From the NCBI RefSeq assembly GCF_030295745.1, contig NZ_AP027291.1, forward strand, positions 3,534,001 to 3,598,000: a DNA stretch of 64,000 nt. The letters are read 5' to 3'. A model generated the notes under the pieces. It was not told the origin of the DNA. It made no database searches and was given only the letters and a program-made list of their open reading frames with translations. The DNA comes from Mycolicibacterium sp. TUM20985 (GTDB taxonomy: Bacteria; Actinomycetota; Actinomycetes; Mycobacteriales; Mycobacteriaceae). Positions 51,210 to 57,677 of this stretch are shown here, piece by piece (within the stretch, counting starts at the first letter, position 1; every line of letters begins with the position of its first letter). The position numbers and the translations under genes were made by a program.

Positions 51210-52388
51210 TCAGGCCGGCGCGTCATGGCACACCCGTACCGGATCCTGCACATCACGGATGCTGGCGCCCGCCAGCCGGGCCTGCTGCCGATGGCGCGGC
51301 GAGGCCAGGACCTCGGTCACCGCCGTGATCAACGCCGCGCCGGTGAGCGGTCGGACCAACCGGCCGCCCCCTTGGCGCTCAACGCGATTGGCGATCTCCC
51401 ACTGGTCTCCCCCACCGGGAACGACCACCATGGGCACACCCGCGAGCAGTGTCTTGGACACCATGCCGTGGCCGCCGCCGCAGACCACCAGATCGGCGTG
51501 GGTCAGCAGTTCGTCCTGCCTGCCCAGCCCGACGGCCGCCCACGGCGGCACCGTCGCGACCGACCCGGCGCCGGATCCGGCCCCCAGTCGGGAGATCACC
51601 ACTCGCGCACCGTCGGGCAGCGTCTCCCCCGGCACCAACGTCTCGAGGGCGAGCTCGGCCAAACCCAGCGTGCCGGTCGTCGCCGTGGAGGGCGCGACGA
51701 CCACCACCGGTCCGGTCCCCACGGGAACGTCGAGCACCTTCGACGTCGGCTCGAAGTGCAGGGGGCCAACCACGACCGCCTCGGCGGGCCAGTCCGGTCG
51801 CGGTACCTCCAGCGCGGGCAGCGTGGCGATCAGGCGCCGTCGCGGACCGGGGTCGGTCGCCGGCAAGCCGATCCCGACGCGGGCCGATGATCGCTGCTCC
51901 GAACCCGCCCGCACCGAACGGGCCGTCAACGCGCGCATTGCGACGTCCCGCAGCCTGCCCCGCATTCCGACGCCGGGCGCGAGCCCACTTCCCAACGGCG
52001 GCAAGCCCTTCGACGGCCGATACAGCGGGTGCGGACACAACTCGACCCACGGGATGCCCATGAGCTCGGCCGCCATCCCCCCACAGGCGGTGATCACGTC
52101 GGAGACCACTAGGTCGAGGGACAGCCCGGTCAGCACCGGCACGTTGAGCACGGCCATCCGCGCGGCCCGCTGATGGATCTTCGCGCCGGCGTCCTCGTCG
52201 TCGTCCCCGTCCTCGGGATCGAGACCGTCGAGCAGGAGGGCTTCGACACCGGCTGCGCGGGCGGTCGCCAACCATTGCGCTCCGGTGAGGAGCGTCGGTT
52301 CGTCACCCGCGGCGGCGAGCTTCAGACAGAGCGCGATCGCGGGAAACGCATGTCCGGGGTCCGGGCCTGCCACCACCGCGACGCGCAT
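51210..52388 (-). CDS. GT-B family glycosyltransferase-like protein (Rv2739c-type)
   Basis: A 392-aa protein with the UDP-glucuronosyl/MGT-type GT-B fold. The N-terminal domain is VAVVAGPDPGHAFPAIALCL, with the acceptor region LVVSDVITACGGMAAELMGIPWVE. The C-terminal donor-binding domain has LTHADLVVCGGGHGMVSKTLLAGVPMVVVPGGGDQ in outline, containing the nucleotide-sugar HG motif. Donor and acceptor are unknown. The protein is cytosolic with possible peripheral membrane contact. ATG 52388 (MRVAVVAG) is chosen; the ORF extends further upstream without conservation. It is divergent from ephG. Confidence 0.87.
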   Translation of the reverse strand: MRVAVVAGPDPGHAFPAIALCLKLAAAGDEPTLLTGAQWLATARAAGVEALLLDGLDPEDGDDDEDAGAKIHQRAARMAVLNVPVLTGLSLDLVVSDVITACGGMAAELMGIPWVELCPHPLYRPSKGLPPLGSGLAPGVGMRGRLRDVAMRALTARSVRAGSEQRSSARVGIGLPATDPGPRRRLIATLPALEVPRPDWPAEAVVVGPLHFEPTSKVLDVPVGTGPVVVVAPSTATTGTLGLAELALETLVPGETLPDGARVVISRLGAGSGAGSVATVPPWAAVGLGRQDELLTHADLVVCGGGHGMVSKTLLAGVPMVVVPGGGDQWEIANRVERQGGGRLVRPLTGAALITAVTEVLASPRHRQQARLAGASIRDVQDPVRVCHDAPA

Positions 52389-52456
52389 CCGGCCTAGCCT
52401 GCCACAGGGCCGCGCCCCCGTGACCAGTGCTGGCGACGCCGCCGGAAGATTAAGCT

Positions 52457-52903
52457 GTGGCCATGACCGACCAGACGACGCCCACTCTCGCGAACAACGC
52501 CACCACGCGCACGGTCGAGGCGTTCCTCTATGCACTCCGCGATCAGGACTTCGCCACGGCGGACGGGCTGCTGGCCGACGACCTGGTGTACGAGAACGTC
52601 GGACTGCCGACGATTCGGGGCCGCGCCCGCGTCATGAAGATGATGCGCGCGATGGAGGGCCGGATGGGCTTCGACGTGCAGTTCCACCGCAACGTGGGCG
52701 AGGGCACCACGGTGCTCAACGAGCGCACCGACGCGATCGTCTTCGGACCGTTGCGTCTGCAGTTCTGGGTCTGCGGCGTCTTCGAGGTGCACGACGGTCG
52801 AATCACGCTGTGGCGGGACTACTTCGACACGCTGGACATGGTGAAGGCCACGGTTCGCGGAATTGCCGGGGTAGCCGTCCCGTCACTTCGCCCGTCGTTC
52901 TGA
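52457..52903 (+). CDS. ephG: Limonene-epoxide-hydrolase-type epoxide hydrolase EphG
   Basis: A small epoxide hydrolase (148 aa) of the LEH/SnoaL fold. The M. tuberculosis homologue Rv2740 hydrolyses steroid and lipid epoxides as I recall. The catalytic Asp-Arg-Asp arrangement is visible as NERTDAIVF (Arg and Asp) and LWRDYFDTLDM (Asp), with VYENVGLPTIRGR and QFWVCGVFEVHDGRITLW typical of the family. The start is GTG 52457, supported by GGAAG 8 bp upstream; ATG 52463 is the alternative. Its stop overlaps the following DUF5313 start (TGATG). Confidence 0.9.
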   Translation: MAMTDQTTPTLANNATTRTVEAFLYALRDQDFATADGLLADDLVYENVGLPTIRGRARVMKMMRAMEGRMGFDVQFHRNVGEGTTVLNERTDAIVFGPLRLQFWVCGVFEVHDGRITLWRDYFDTLDMVKATVRGIAGVAVPSLRPSF

Positions 52904-53313
52904 TGACCGACGCGCCCACCAAGCCGAACCTCCTGCAGTACATCGGCTACAGCTATGGCAGGCGACTGCCGAACTCGATGTTGCAGTGGGTGGCCGACGA
53001 CCTCGCCGGACCCGGGGCCACCGCGCGGATGATGGTGCGGGTCTTCATCCCGGCGGTGTTGATCCTCCTGCCGTTCTGGATCATCCCCATGTCGCTGTAC
53101 CTGCACATCTCGACGACGGTGCCCATCCTGATCCCGTTCGTGTTCTTCTCGCACGCCCTGAACAAGGTGTGGCGACGTCACATGCTGCGCAAGCACGGGC
53201 TGGATTCCGGCCTAGTCGACTATCGCGCCAGACAGCGCAACTCGCACGTCCACGATGCCTATATCGAGAAGTACGGGCCGCGATCGGGGCCACCGAGCAG
53301 CCACGACGTCTGA
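52903..53313 (+). CDS. DUF5313 membrane protein
   Basis: A 136-aa mycobacterial membrane protein of the DUF5313 family, function unknown. The family signature NLLQYIGYSYGRRLPNSMLQWVA is split here as LLQYIGYSYGRRLPNSM and WVADDLAGPGATARMM. Two close transmembrane helices (VFIPAVLILLPFWIIPMSLY and TTVPILIPFVFFSHALNKVW) follow, then a cytosolic tail with HDAYIEKYGPRSGPP. The ATG 52903 overlaps the ephG stop by 1 bp, so translation is coupled. It is convergent with pspM, 3 bp between stops. Confidence 0.87.
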   Translation: MTDAPTKPNLLQYIGYSYGRRLPNSMLQWVADDLAGPGATARMMVRVFIPAVLILLPFWIIPMSLYLHISTTVPILIPFVFFSHALNKVWRRHMLRKHGLDSGLVDYRARQRNSHVHDAYIEKYGPRSGPPSSHDV

Positions 53314-53316
53314 CGT

Positions 53317-54138
53317 TCAGGCGCCGCGGAGGTGGCCGAGTTCGTCGAAGGCCTGCGCCCAGCCGGCCAGTCGATCGGTCGCGGTGCCGAGTTCGTGACG
53401 GTAGCGCTGTGCCGACATCGGTGAGCTCGACATGGACCCCGAGTTGGCGGCAGAGACCAATTGTGCTGCCGCCTCGACCATTTGGTCGTACTGCCGCACC
53501 CCGCCATCGAGCTGAGCGCTGAACGCCCGAATGGTCGGTGTCAAGTGTGCCCGTGACTGAGGCGACGCCGTGGCGGCCCTCTCCATCGACATGACTTCGT
53601 TCGCCGTCGCCCTCAACGTGGCCGCGGTCTGGTTCGCCGCCGAGACGACGTCGCGCAGTTCGTCGGCGGGAAGCATCCGGCCGCGTTCCATGATTCCGAG
53701 GAGCGAGAACAGCCCGCGTTCGGAGGACGTCAGCGCAGCGATCGGCTGGCGGGCCACCGATCCCCAGGGCGGCAGTCGTCGGGATGTGCGTTCCGCGGGC
53801 AGCGGCGAACGCTTCAGCCACCGGTAGCGAAGCCACGACAGCGTGGCGAGGAACGCCGCGCCGACGGCGATCGCAGCCGGAATCGGTAGCACCCATGCCG
53901 GGATCACGTCCCACGAGGCGAGCACGCCGGTGACGACGATCCACAGACCCGTCGAGAACGTGAAGAACACCCCCGCCCGCAACGCCCACCGACGCTTGCG
54001 CAACAGCTTGGCCCGTGGGTCCGCGGCGGCGCCGAGTCGCTGCGCCACCACGTCGGAGAACTCGGCCGCGGTATCGACGCCACGCTGCACCAGCGTGCGC
54101 CACGCCTCGGGCCGTCCCGTTCGGGGATCCGCTGCCAT
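53317..54138 (-). CDS. pspM: Psp-system membrane protein PspM (Rv2743c-type)
   Basis: Integral membrane partner of the mycobacterial phage-shock-protein system (273 aa). The N-terminal 55 residues are basic (ADPRAKLLRKRRWALRAG). Two transmembrane helices follow (VFFTFSTGLWIVVTGVLASW; VLPIPAAIAVGAAFLATLSWL). The C-terminal half is helical, with AANQTAATLRATANEVMSMER and SAQLDGGVRQYDQMVEAAAQL, and would contact PspA. The ATG 54138 lies 22 bp downstream of pspA in the clgR-pspA-pspM operon. No pspN (Rv2742c-type) gene follows it here. Confidence 0.88.
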   Translation of the reverse strand: MAADPRTGRPEAWRTLVQRGVDTAAEFSDVVAQRLGAAADPRAKLLRKRRWALRAGVFFTFSTGLWIVVTGVLASWDVIPAWVLPIPAAIAVGAAFLATLSWLRYRWLKRSPLPAERTSRRLPPWGSVARQPIAALTSSERGLFSLLGIMERGRMLPADELRDVVSAANQTAATLRATANEVMSMERAATASPQSRAHLTPTIRAFSAQLDGGVRQYDQMVEAAAQLVSAANSGSMSSSPMSAQRYRHELGTATDRLAGWAQAFDELGHLRGA

Positions 54139-54160
54139 CGCTGCCCTCCTACGTTGAAAT

Positions 54161-54973
54161 CTATTGCGAGAGTGGGTTTTCCGGCGACGTAGCCGGCGGG
54201 TTGACGGCAGGGGTGGCCGGTGTGGCGGTGGCGTCACCGGCGGGCAGCGCGTCACCGCGCATCGAGGCGCGGATCTGCTCGAGTCGGGAGTGCCCGGCCA
54301 TCTGCACACTGGCCTGCTGGATCTCCATCATGCGTCCCTGCACCGAATTCTGGGCGAGCTCGGCGGACCCCATGGCGTTGGCGTAGCGACGCTCGATCTT
54401 GTCCCTGACCTCGTCGAGGCTCGGCGTGCTCCCCGGCGCGGCGATCTCGCTCATCGACCGCAGCGAGGCACTGACCTGCTCCTGCATCTTGGCCTGCTCG
54501 AGCTGGCTGAGCAGCTTGCTGCGCTCGGCGATCTTCTGTTGCAGGACCATCGCGTTCTGCTCGACCGCCTTCTTCGCCTGTCCGGCCGCCTGCAAGGCCT
54601 GGTCGTGCAGGGTCTTGAGATCCTCGACACTCTGCTCGGCCGTCACCAGCTGGGCCGCGAAGGCCTCGGCGGCGTTGGTGTACTCGGTGGCCTTCGCCGC
54701 GTCGCCCGACGAGGCGGCCTGGTCGGCCAGCGTCAGCGCCTGCCGAACGTTGACCTGGAGCTTCTCGATGTCGGCGAGCTGGCGGTTCAGCCTCATCTCC
54801 AGCTGACGCTGGTTGCCGATCACCGATGCCGCCTGCTGCGTCAGCCCCTGGTGCTGCCGCTGCGCTTCTTCGATGGCCTGCTGGATCTGCACCTTCGGAT
54901 CGGCGTACTCATCGACCTTGGAGCTGAAGAGCGCCATGAGGTACTTCCACGCCTTGGTGAACGGGTTGGCCAT
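54161..54973 (-). CDS. pspA: Phage shock protein A homologue PspA
   Basis: PspA/IM30-family membrane-stress protein (270 aa; the 35-kDa antigen homologue Rv2744c). It begins with the amphipathic helix MANPFTKAWKYLMALFSSKVDEYADP and continues as a long coiled coil to about residue 225 (QQAIEEAQRQHQGLTQQAAS; EKLQVNVRQALTLADQAASS). A Pro/Ala-rich disordered tail follows. It forms ESCRT-III-like assemblies on stressed membranes and in mycobacteria associates with lipid droplets and ClgR. ATG 54973 follows GAAGGCGG. It lies between clgR and pspM. Confidence 0.93.
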   Translation of the reverse strand: MANPFTKAWKYLMALFSSKVDEYADPKVQIQQAIEEAQRQHQGLTQQAASVIGNQRQLEMRLNRQLADIEKLQVNVRQALTLADQAASSGDAAKATEYTNAAEAFAAQLVTAEQSVEDLKTLHDQALQAAGQAKKAVEQNAMVLQQKIAERSKLLSQLEQAKMQEQVSASLRSMSEIAAPGSTPSLDEVRDKIERRYANAMGSAELAQNSVQGRMMEIQQASVQMAGHSRLEQIRASMRGDALPAGDATATPATPAVNPPATSPENPLSQ

Positions 54974-55096
54974 CGGTTCGTTCCGCCTTCGTGTTCGAGT
55001 GGGGGCTGCGTGCTACCCGCCAACTTATCGGTTGTGCGCAGCTCACCACACCCCACAACGGAGTTTCCGGGTGCAGTAGCGCAAGTCGGACCTTAC

Positions 55097-55432
55097 TCAG
55101 GCCACCGCCATCGAAACGGCGTGCGGGATGACCACCTTCGTGGCGAAGTCGATGTTGGCGGCGCTGGAGCGAGGCACGGTGGACGGTGTGGTCAGTTCGT
55201 GTCGTTCCATGGTCGCGCCGGCGTCGGTGAGGACCCGCGACAGAGGCACCTCCAGGGCGCCACAAATCGCCCCGAGGAGCTCACTGGAGGCTTCCTTGCG
55301 GCCGCGCTCCACCTCGGAGAGATAGCCGAGGCTCACGCGGGCGTCGTCGGACACCTCTCGCAGCGTGCGTCCCTGTTCGAGCCGGGCCTGACGCAGCACG
55401 TCGCCAATCACTTCGCGAAGCAGTGTCGTCAT
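55097..55432 (-). CDS. clgR: Transcriptional regulator ClgR
   Basis: Clp-gene regulator (111 aa) activating clpP1P2, clpC1 and the psp operon after envelope stress. An XRE-type helix-turn-helix covers residues 8-70 (IGDVLRQARLEQGRTLREV; VSLGYLSEVERGRKEASSE; LLGAICGALEVPLSRVL). A hydrophobic C-terminus ends VVIPHAVSMAVA; ClgR is a known Clp substrate, and this tail may be the degron (inference). ATG 55432. An SigE-type promoter lies about 60-90 bp upstream. First gene of clgR-pspA-pspM. Confidence 0.93.
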   Translation of the reverse strand: MTTLLREVIGDVLRQARLEQGRTLREVSDDARVSLGYLSEVERGRKEASSELLGAICGALEVPLSRVLTDAGATMERHELTTPSTVPRSSAANIDFATKVVIPHAVSMAVA

Positions 55433-55492
55433 CGCGGACTCCTCACAACCAAAGACGTGGTCAAAGATCTTTTCGGTTTCACTACCTTGGAG

Positions 55493-55520
55493 AACGCCGA
55501 GGGCTGCCGAATTGGTTCCC
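55493..55520 (-). promoter_or_regulatory. SigE-type promoter of clgR
   Basis: On the minus strand GGGAAC (rc of 55515-55520) and CGTT (rc of 55493-55496), with 18 bp between GGAAC and CGTT. This fits the SigE promoter pattern and the known SigE control of clgR in M. tuberculosis. The start would be near 55486, leaving about 54 nt of leader. Confidence 0.6.
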
Positions 55521-55540
55521 GCAGTGCCCGACCAATCGCC

Positions 55541-56122
55541 CTAGCTGCGAGCGGCACGTACTGCCGACACCACGTAGTCCACGCCGGTCAGCACCGTGAG
55601 GACGATCGCCGCCCACATCAGCACCCAGGCACCCGTCAACCACTGATCGTTCAGGGGCAGGACGAAGAGACCGATGGCTACCGCTTGGACCAGCGTCTTG
55701 AGCTTGCCGCCGCGACTCGCGGGAATGACCCCGCCGCGGATGACTGCGAACCGCAGCACGGTGACGCCGATCTCGCGGACGAGAATCACCACGGTCACCC
55801 ACCATGGCAGATCGCCGAGGATGGACAGTCCGACGAGCGCAGCCCCGATCAGCGCCTTGTCGGCAATCGGATCGGCGAGCTTGCCGAACTCGGTGACCAT
55901 GTCGTAACTGCGGGCCACCGCACCGTCGACGCGATCGGTGATGACTGCGGCCGCGAAGATGATGAAAGCGATGACTCGCCACTGTGTTTCGTGGCCGTCG
56001 CCGACGAACAGGGCGACCAGGAACACGGGCACCAGAGCGATGCGTAGACCCGTGAGGACGTTGGCAACGTTCGCCACGCTGGCACGCGGGACAAGCGGAT
56101 CGACGTCAGACTGGCCCGGCAC
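55541..56122 (-). CDS. pgsA3: CDP-alcohol phosphatidyltransferase (PgsA3-type)
   Basis: Integral membrane phospholipid synthase (193 aa), probably CDP-diacylglycerol-glycerol-3-phosphate 3-phosphatidyltransferase. The CDP-alcohol transferase motif DG-x2-AR-x8-G-x3-D-x3-D appears as VDGAVARSYDMVTEFGKLADPIAD. Six transmembrane helices are visible, starting VANVLTGLRIALVPVFLVALF. I chose GTG 56122 (VPGQSDVDPLVPRAS), 43 bp from the divergent argA start; the longer open frame would overlap argA. It is upstream of clgR on the same strand, so its transcript could read into the psp operon. Confidence 0.9.
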   Translation of the reverse strand: MPGQSDVDPLVPRASVANVANVLTGLRIALVPVFLVALFVGDGHETQWRVIAFIIFAAAVITDRVDGAVARSYDMVTEFGKLADPIADKALIGAALVGLSILGDLPWWVTVVILVREIGVTVLRFAVIRGGVIPASRGGKLKTLVQAVAIGLFVLPLNDQWLTGAWVLMWAAIVLTVLTGVDYVVSAVRAARS

Positions 56123-56165
56123 GTGAACCAGAATATCGGTTGCTCGAACCGATACCCTCACTGCT

Positions 56166-56681
56166 GTGACCGGAGCACCCGAAACCAGTGAACTCGTGGT
56201 CCGTCGCGCACGCACTTCGGACGTCCCCGAGATCAAGTCTCTGGTCGACGTCTACGCAGGCAAGATCCTGCTGGAGAAGAACCTCGTCACGCTCTATGAA
56301 GCCGTTCAGGAGTTCTGGGTGGCCGAACTCGACGATGAACTGGTGGGCTGCGGCGCCCTCCACGTGTTGTGGGCCGACCTTGGTGAGGTGCGCACCGTCG
56401 CTGCGCACCCCCGGTTGCGGGGCCGCGGCGTCGGCCATGCCGTCGTGTCACGCCTGCTGGACGTGGCCAGGGAGCTGCACCTGCAACGAATCTTCGTGCT
56501 GACCTTCGAAACCGAGTTCTTCGGAAGCCATGGGTTCCAGGAAATCGAGGGCACCCCGGTGACCGCCGAGGTGTACGACGAGATGCGCCGCTCGTATGAC
56601 ATCGGCGTGGCAGAGTTCCTCGACCTGTCCTACGTCAAGCCCAACATTCTGGGAAACACCCGGATGCTGCTGACGCTGTAG
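56166..56681 (+). CDS. argA: Amino-acid N-acetyltransferase ArgA (mycobacterial short form)
   Basis: GNAT-fold N-acetyltransferase (171 aa). The M. tuberculosis enzyme Rv2747 acetylates glutamine or glutamate as the first step of arginine synthesis and lacks the kinase-like domain of E. coli ArgA. The acetyl-CoA loop is AAHPRLRGRGVGHAVVSRLL. The conserved stretches GKILLEKNLVTLYEAVQEFWVAE and SYDIGVAEFLDLSYVKPNILG (in part) identify the family. GTG 56166. It is divergent from pgsA3; its 3' end faces the palindromic element and the nuclease gene. Confidence 0.93.
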   Translation: MTGAPETSELVVRRARTSDVPEIKSLVDVYAGKILLEKNLVTLYEAVQEFWVAELDDELVGCGALHVLWADLGEVRTVAAHPRLRGRGVGHAVVSRLLDVARELHLQRIFVLTFETEFFGSHGFQEIEGTPVTAEVYDEMRRSYDIGVAEFLDLSYVKPNILGNTRMLLTL

Positions 56682-56693
56682 GCACGAATTCCC

Positions 56694-56753
56694 GCCGAGC
56701 GTGACGCCACTGCGGTGGATCGACCGTTTCCTCGCAGTGGGCTCACGTTCGGC
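56694..56753. repeat. 60-bp palindromic element, copy A
   Basis: Two 21-bp arms (56694-56714 starting GCCGAGCGTGACGCC; 56733-56753 ending GCTCACGTTCGGC) are separated by an 18-nt loop. Arms pair at 18 positions plus one G-U, with a 2x2 internal mismatch (CG/GC). The right arm contains the stop codon and last codons (R-T-stop) of the nuclease-like gene. It begins 12 bp after the argA stop. The arms are 20/21 and 21/21 identical to copy B. Confidence 0.95.
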
Positions 56754-57582
56754 GGTCGAACGCCCGCCTCACCCGTCCAATGATGCTGCCGTCGGTATCT
56801 TCCGCGGTGACCCGCACGTCGTCCCAACCCGACTCCGTGATGGCCTCGAAGCGCCTGATGTCGCGGTTGAACTGCCCGCGGCTCATCCGGTGGTGCTTGC
56901 CGTCGTAGTCGACGCCTACCTTGATTGCCCGCCACCCCATGTCGAGTACGGCAACGACCTGGCCGTACTCGTCGAGTACCGGAATCTGGGTTTCCGGCCG
57001 GGGGAAACCCGCTTCGATGAGCAGCAACCGAACCCGCGTCTCCTGCGGAGACTCGGCACCGGGATCGACGAGTTCCATGACTTCGAAGGCGGCCCGGATT
57101 CCGCGCCGCCCCCGATACCGTTCGGCGAGCAGCTTCACGTCGGCGATCTTGAGCCCGGTGGCCCTGGCCAGCGCGTCGACCGCGGCGACGGCGTCGGCGA
57201 GCGGGTAGCGGCAGGCGATGTCGAGAGCGGTGCGGGCCGGGGTGGTCACCACGACCCCGCCAAGCCTCTCGACTTCATCGGCGGCGTAGCGATCGGACCA
57301 GGTTCGGATGCCGACCGGAGGTCGTCGGTTCGGATACAGCACTTCGGCAGGCGCCGTCGCGTCCACCCACTTGGCGCCGTGGACCGATGCGGCGGACTGA
57401 CCGGCGACGACGCCGACCCGTCCGGACCACAACCACGCCGCCTTCGCGCGTGCCGCGGCGGTGAGTTCCGATCCACGCTGGAGGTAGACGTCGCGATGAA
57501 TTCTGTCGTAATGACTGCGCAGGCGGTGCGGCGTCAGTCGGCCCGCTCCGAGCGCCTCGGTCCCGATGAATGGCTCCCCCAT
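56743..57582 (-). CDS. AbiEi-like / DUF559 (Vsr-like endonuclease) fusion protein
   Basis: A 279-aa protein with two parts. The N-terminal half resembles type IV antitoxin AbiEi-type proteins: a winged-helix segment (LTPHRLRSHYDRIHRDVYLQ), AGQSAASVHGAKWV and TTPARTALDIACRYPLADAV. The C-terminal part (about 175-265) matches DUF559/Vsr-like PD-(D/E)xK nucleases: helix with Glu (SPQETRVRLLLIEAGFPRP), Asp in AVLDMGW, and KVGVDYDGKHHR as the core strand. ATG 57582. No partner toxin gene is adjacent. Two near-identical palindromes flank it, one overlapping its 3' end. It is absent from this place in M. tuberculosis as I recall. Function is not established. Confidence 0.83.
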   Translation of the reverse strand: MGEPFIGTEALGAGRLTPHRLRSHYDRIHRDVYLQRGSELTAAARAKAAWLWSGRVGVVAGQSAASVHGAKWVDATAPAEVLYPNRRPPVGIRTWSDRYAADEVERLGGVVVTTPARTALDIACRYPLADAVAAVDALARATGLKIADVKLLAERYRGRRGIRAAFEVMELVDPGAESPQETRVRLLLIEAGFPRPETQIPVLDEYGQVVAVLDMGWRAIKVGVDYDGKHHRMSRGQFNRDIRRFEAITESGWDDVRVTAEDTDGSIIGRVRRAFDRRT

Positions 57583-57614
57583 GGGGTGAGTCTTTCGGCA
57601 GCGTCTGACACCAC

Positions 57615-57674
57615 GCCGAACGTGACGCCACTGCGGTGAATCAGCCGAATTGTCGCAGTGGGCTCACGTTCGGC
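57615..57674. repeat. 60-bp palindromic element, copy B
   Basis: Arms of 21 bp (57615-57635 and 57654-57674) surround an 18-nt loop. They pair at 19 of 21 positions with the same 2x2 CG/GC mismatch as copy A. The loop has the same length but only about 11/18 identity to copy A, so the arms are conserved while the loop drifts. It lies between the ftsK stop (3 bp away) and the nuclease gene start (33 bp away). Confidence 0.95.
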
Positions 57675-57677
57675 GCT

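Noticed and set aside
55440..55560. ClgR-type operator (CGC-N5-GCG) in the clgR upstream region
   Set aside because: The nearest match has a 7-bp spacer and poor flanks; autoregulation could not be supported.
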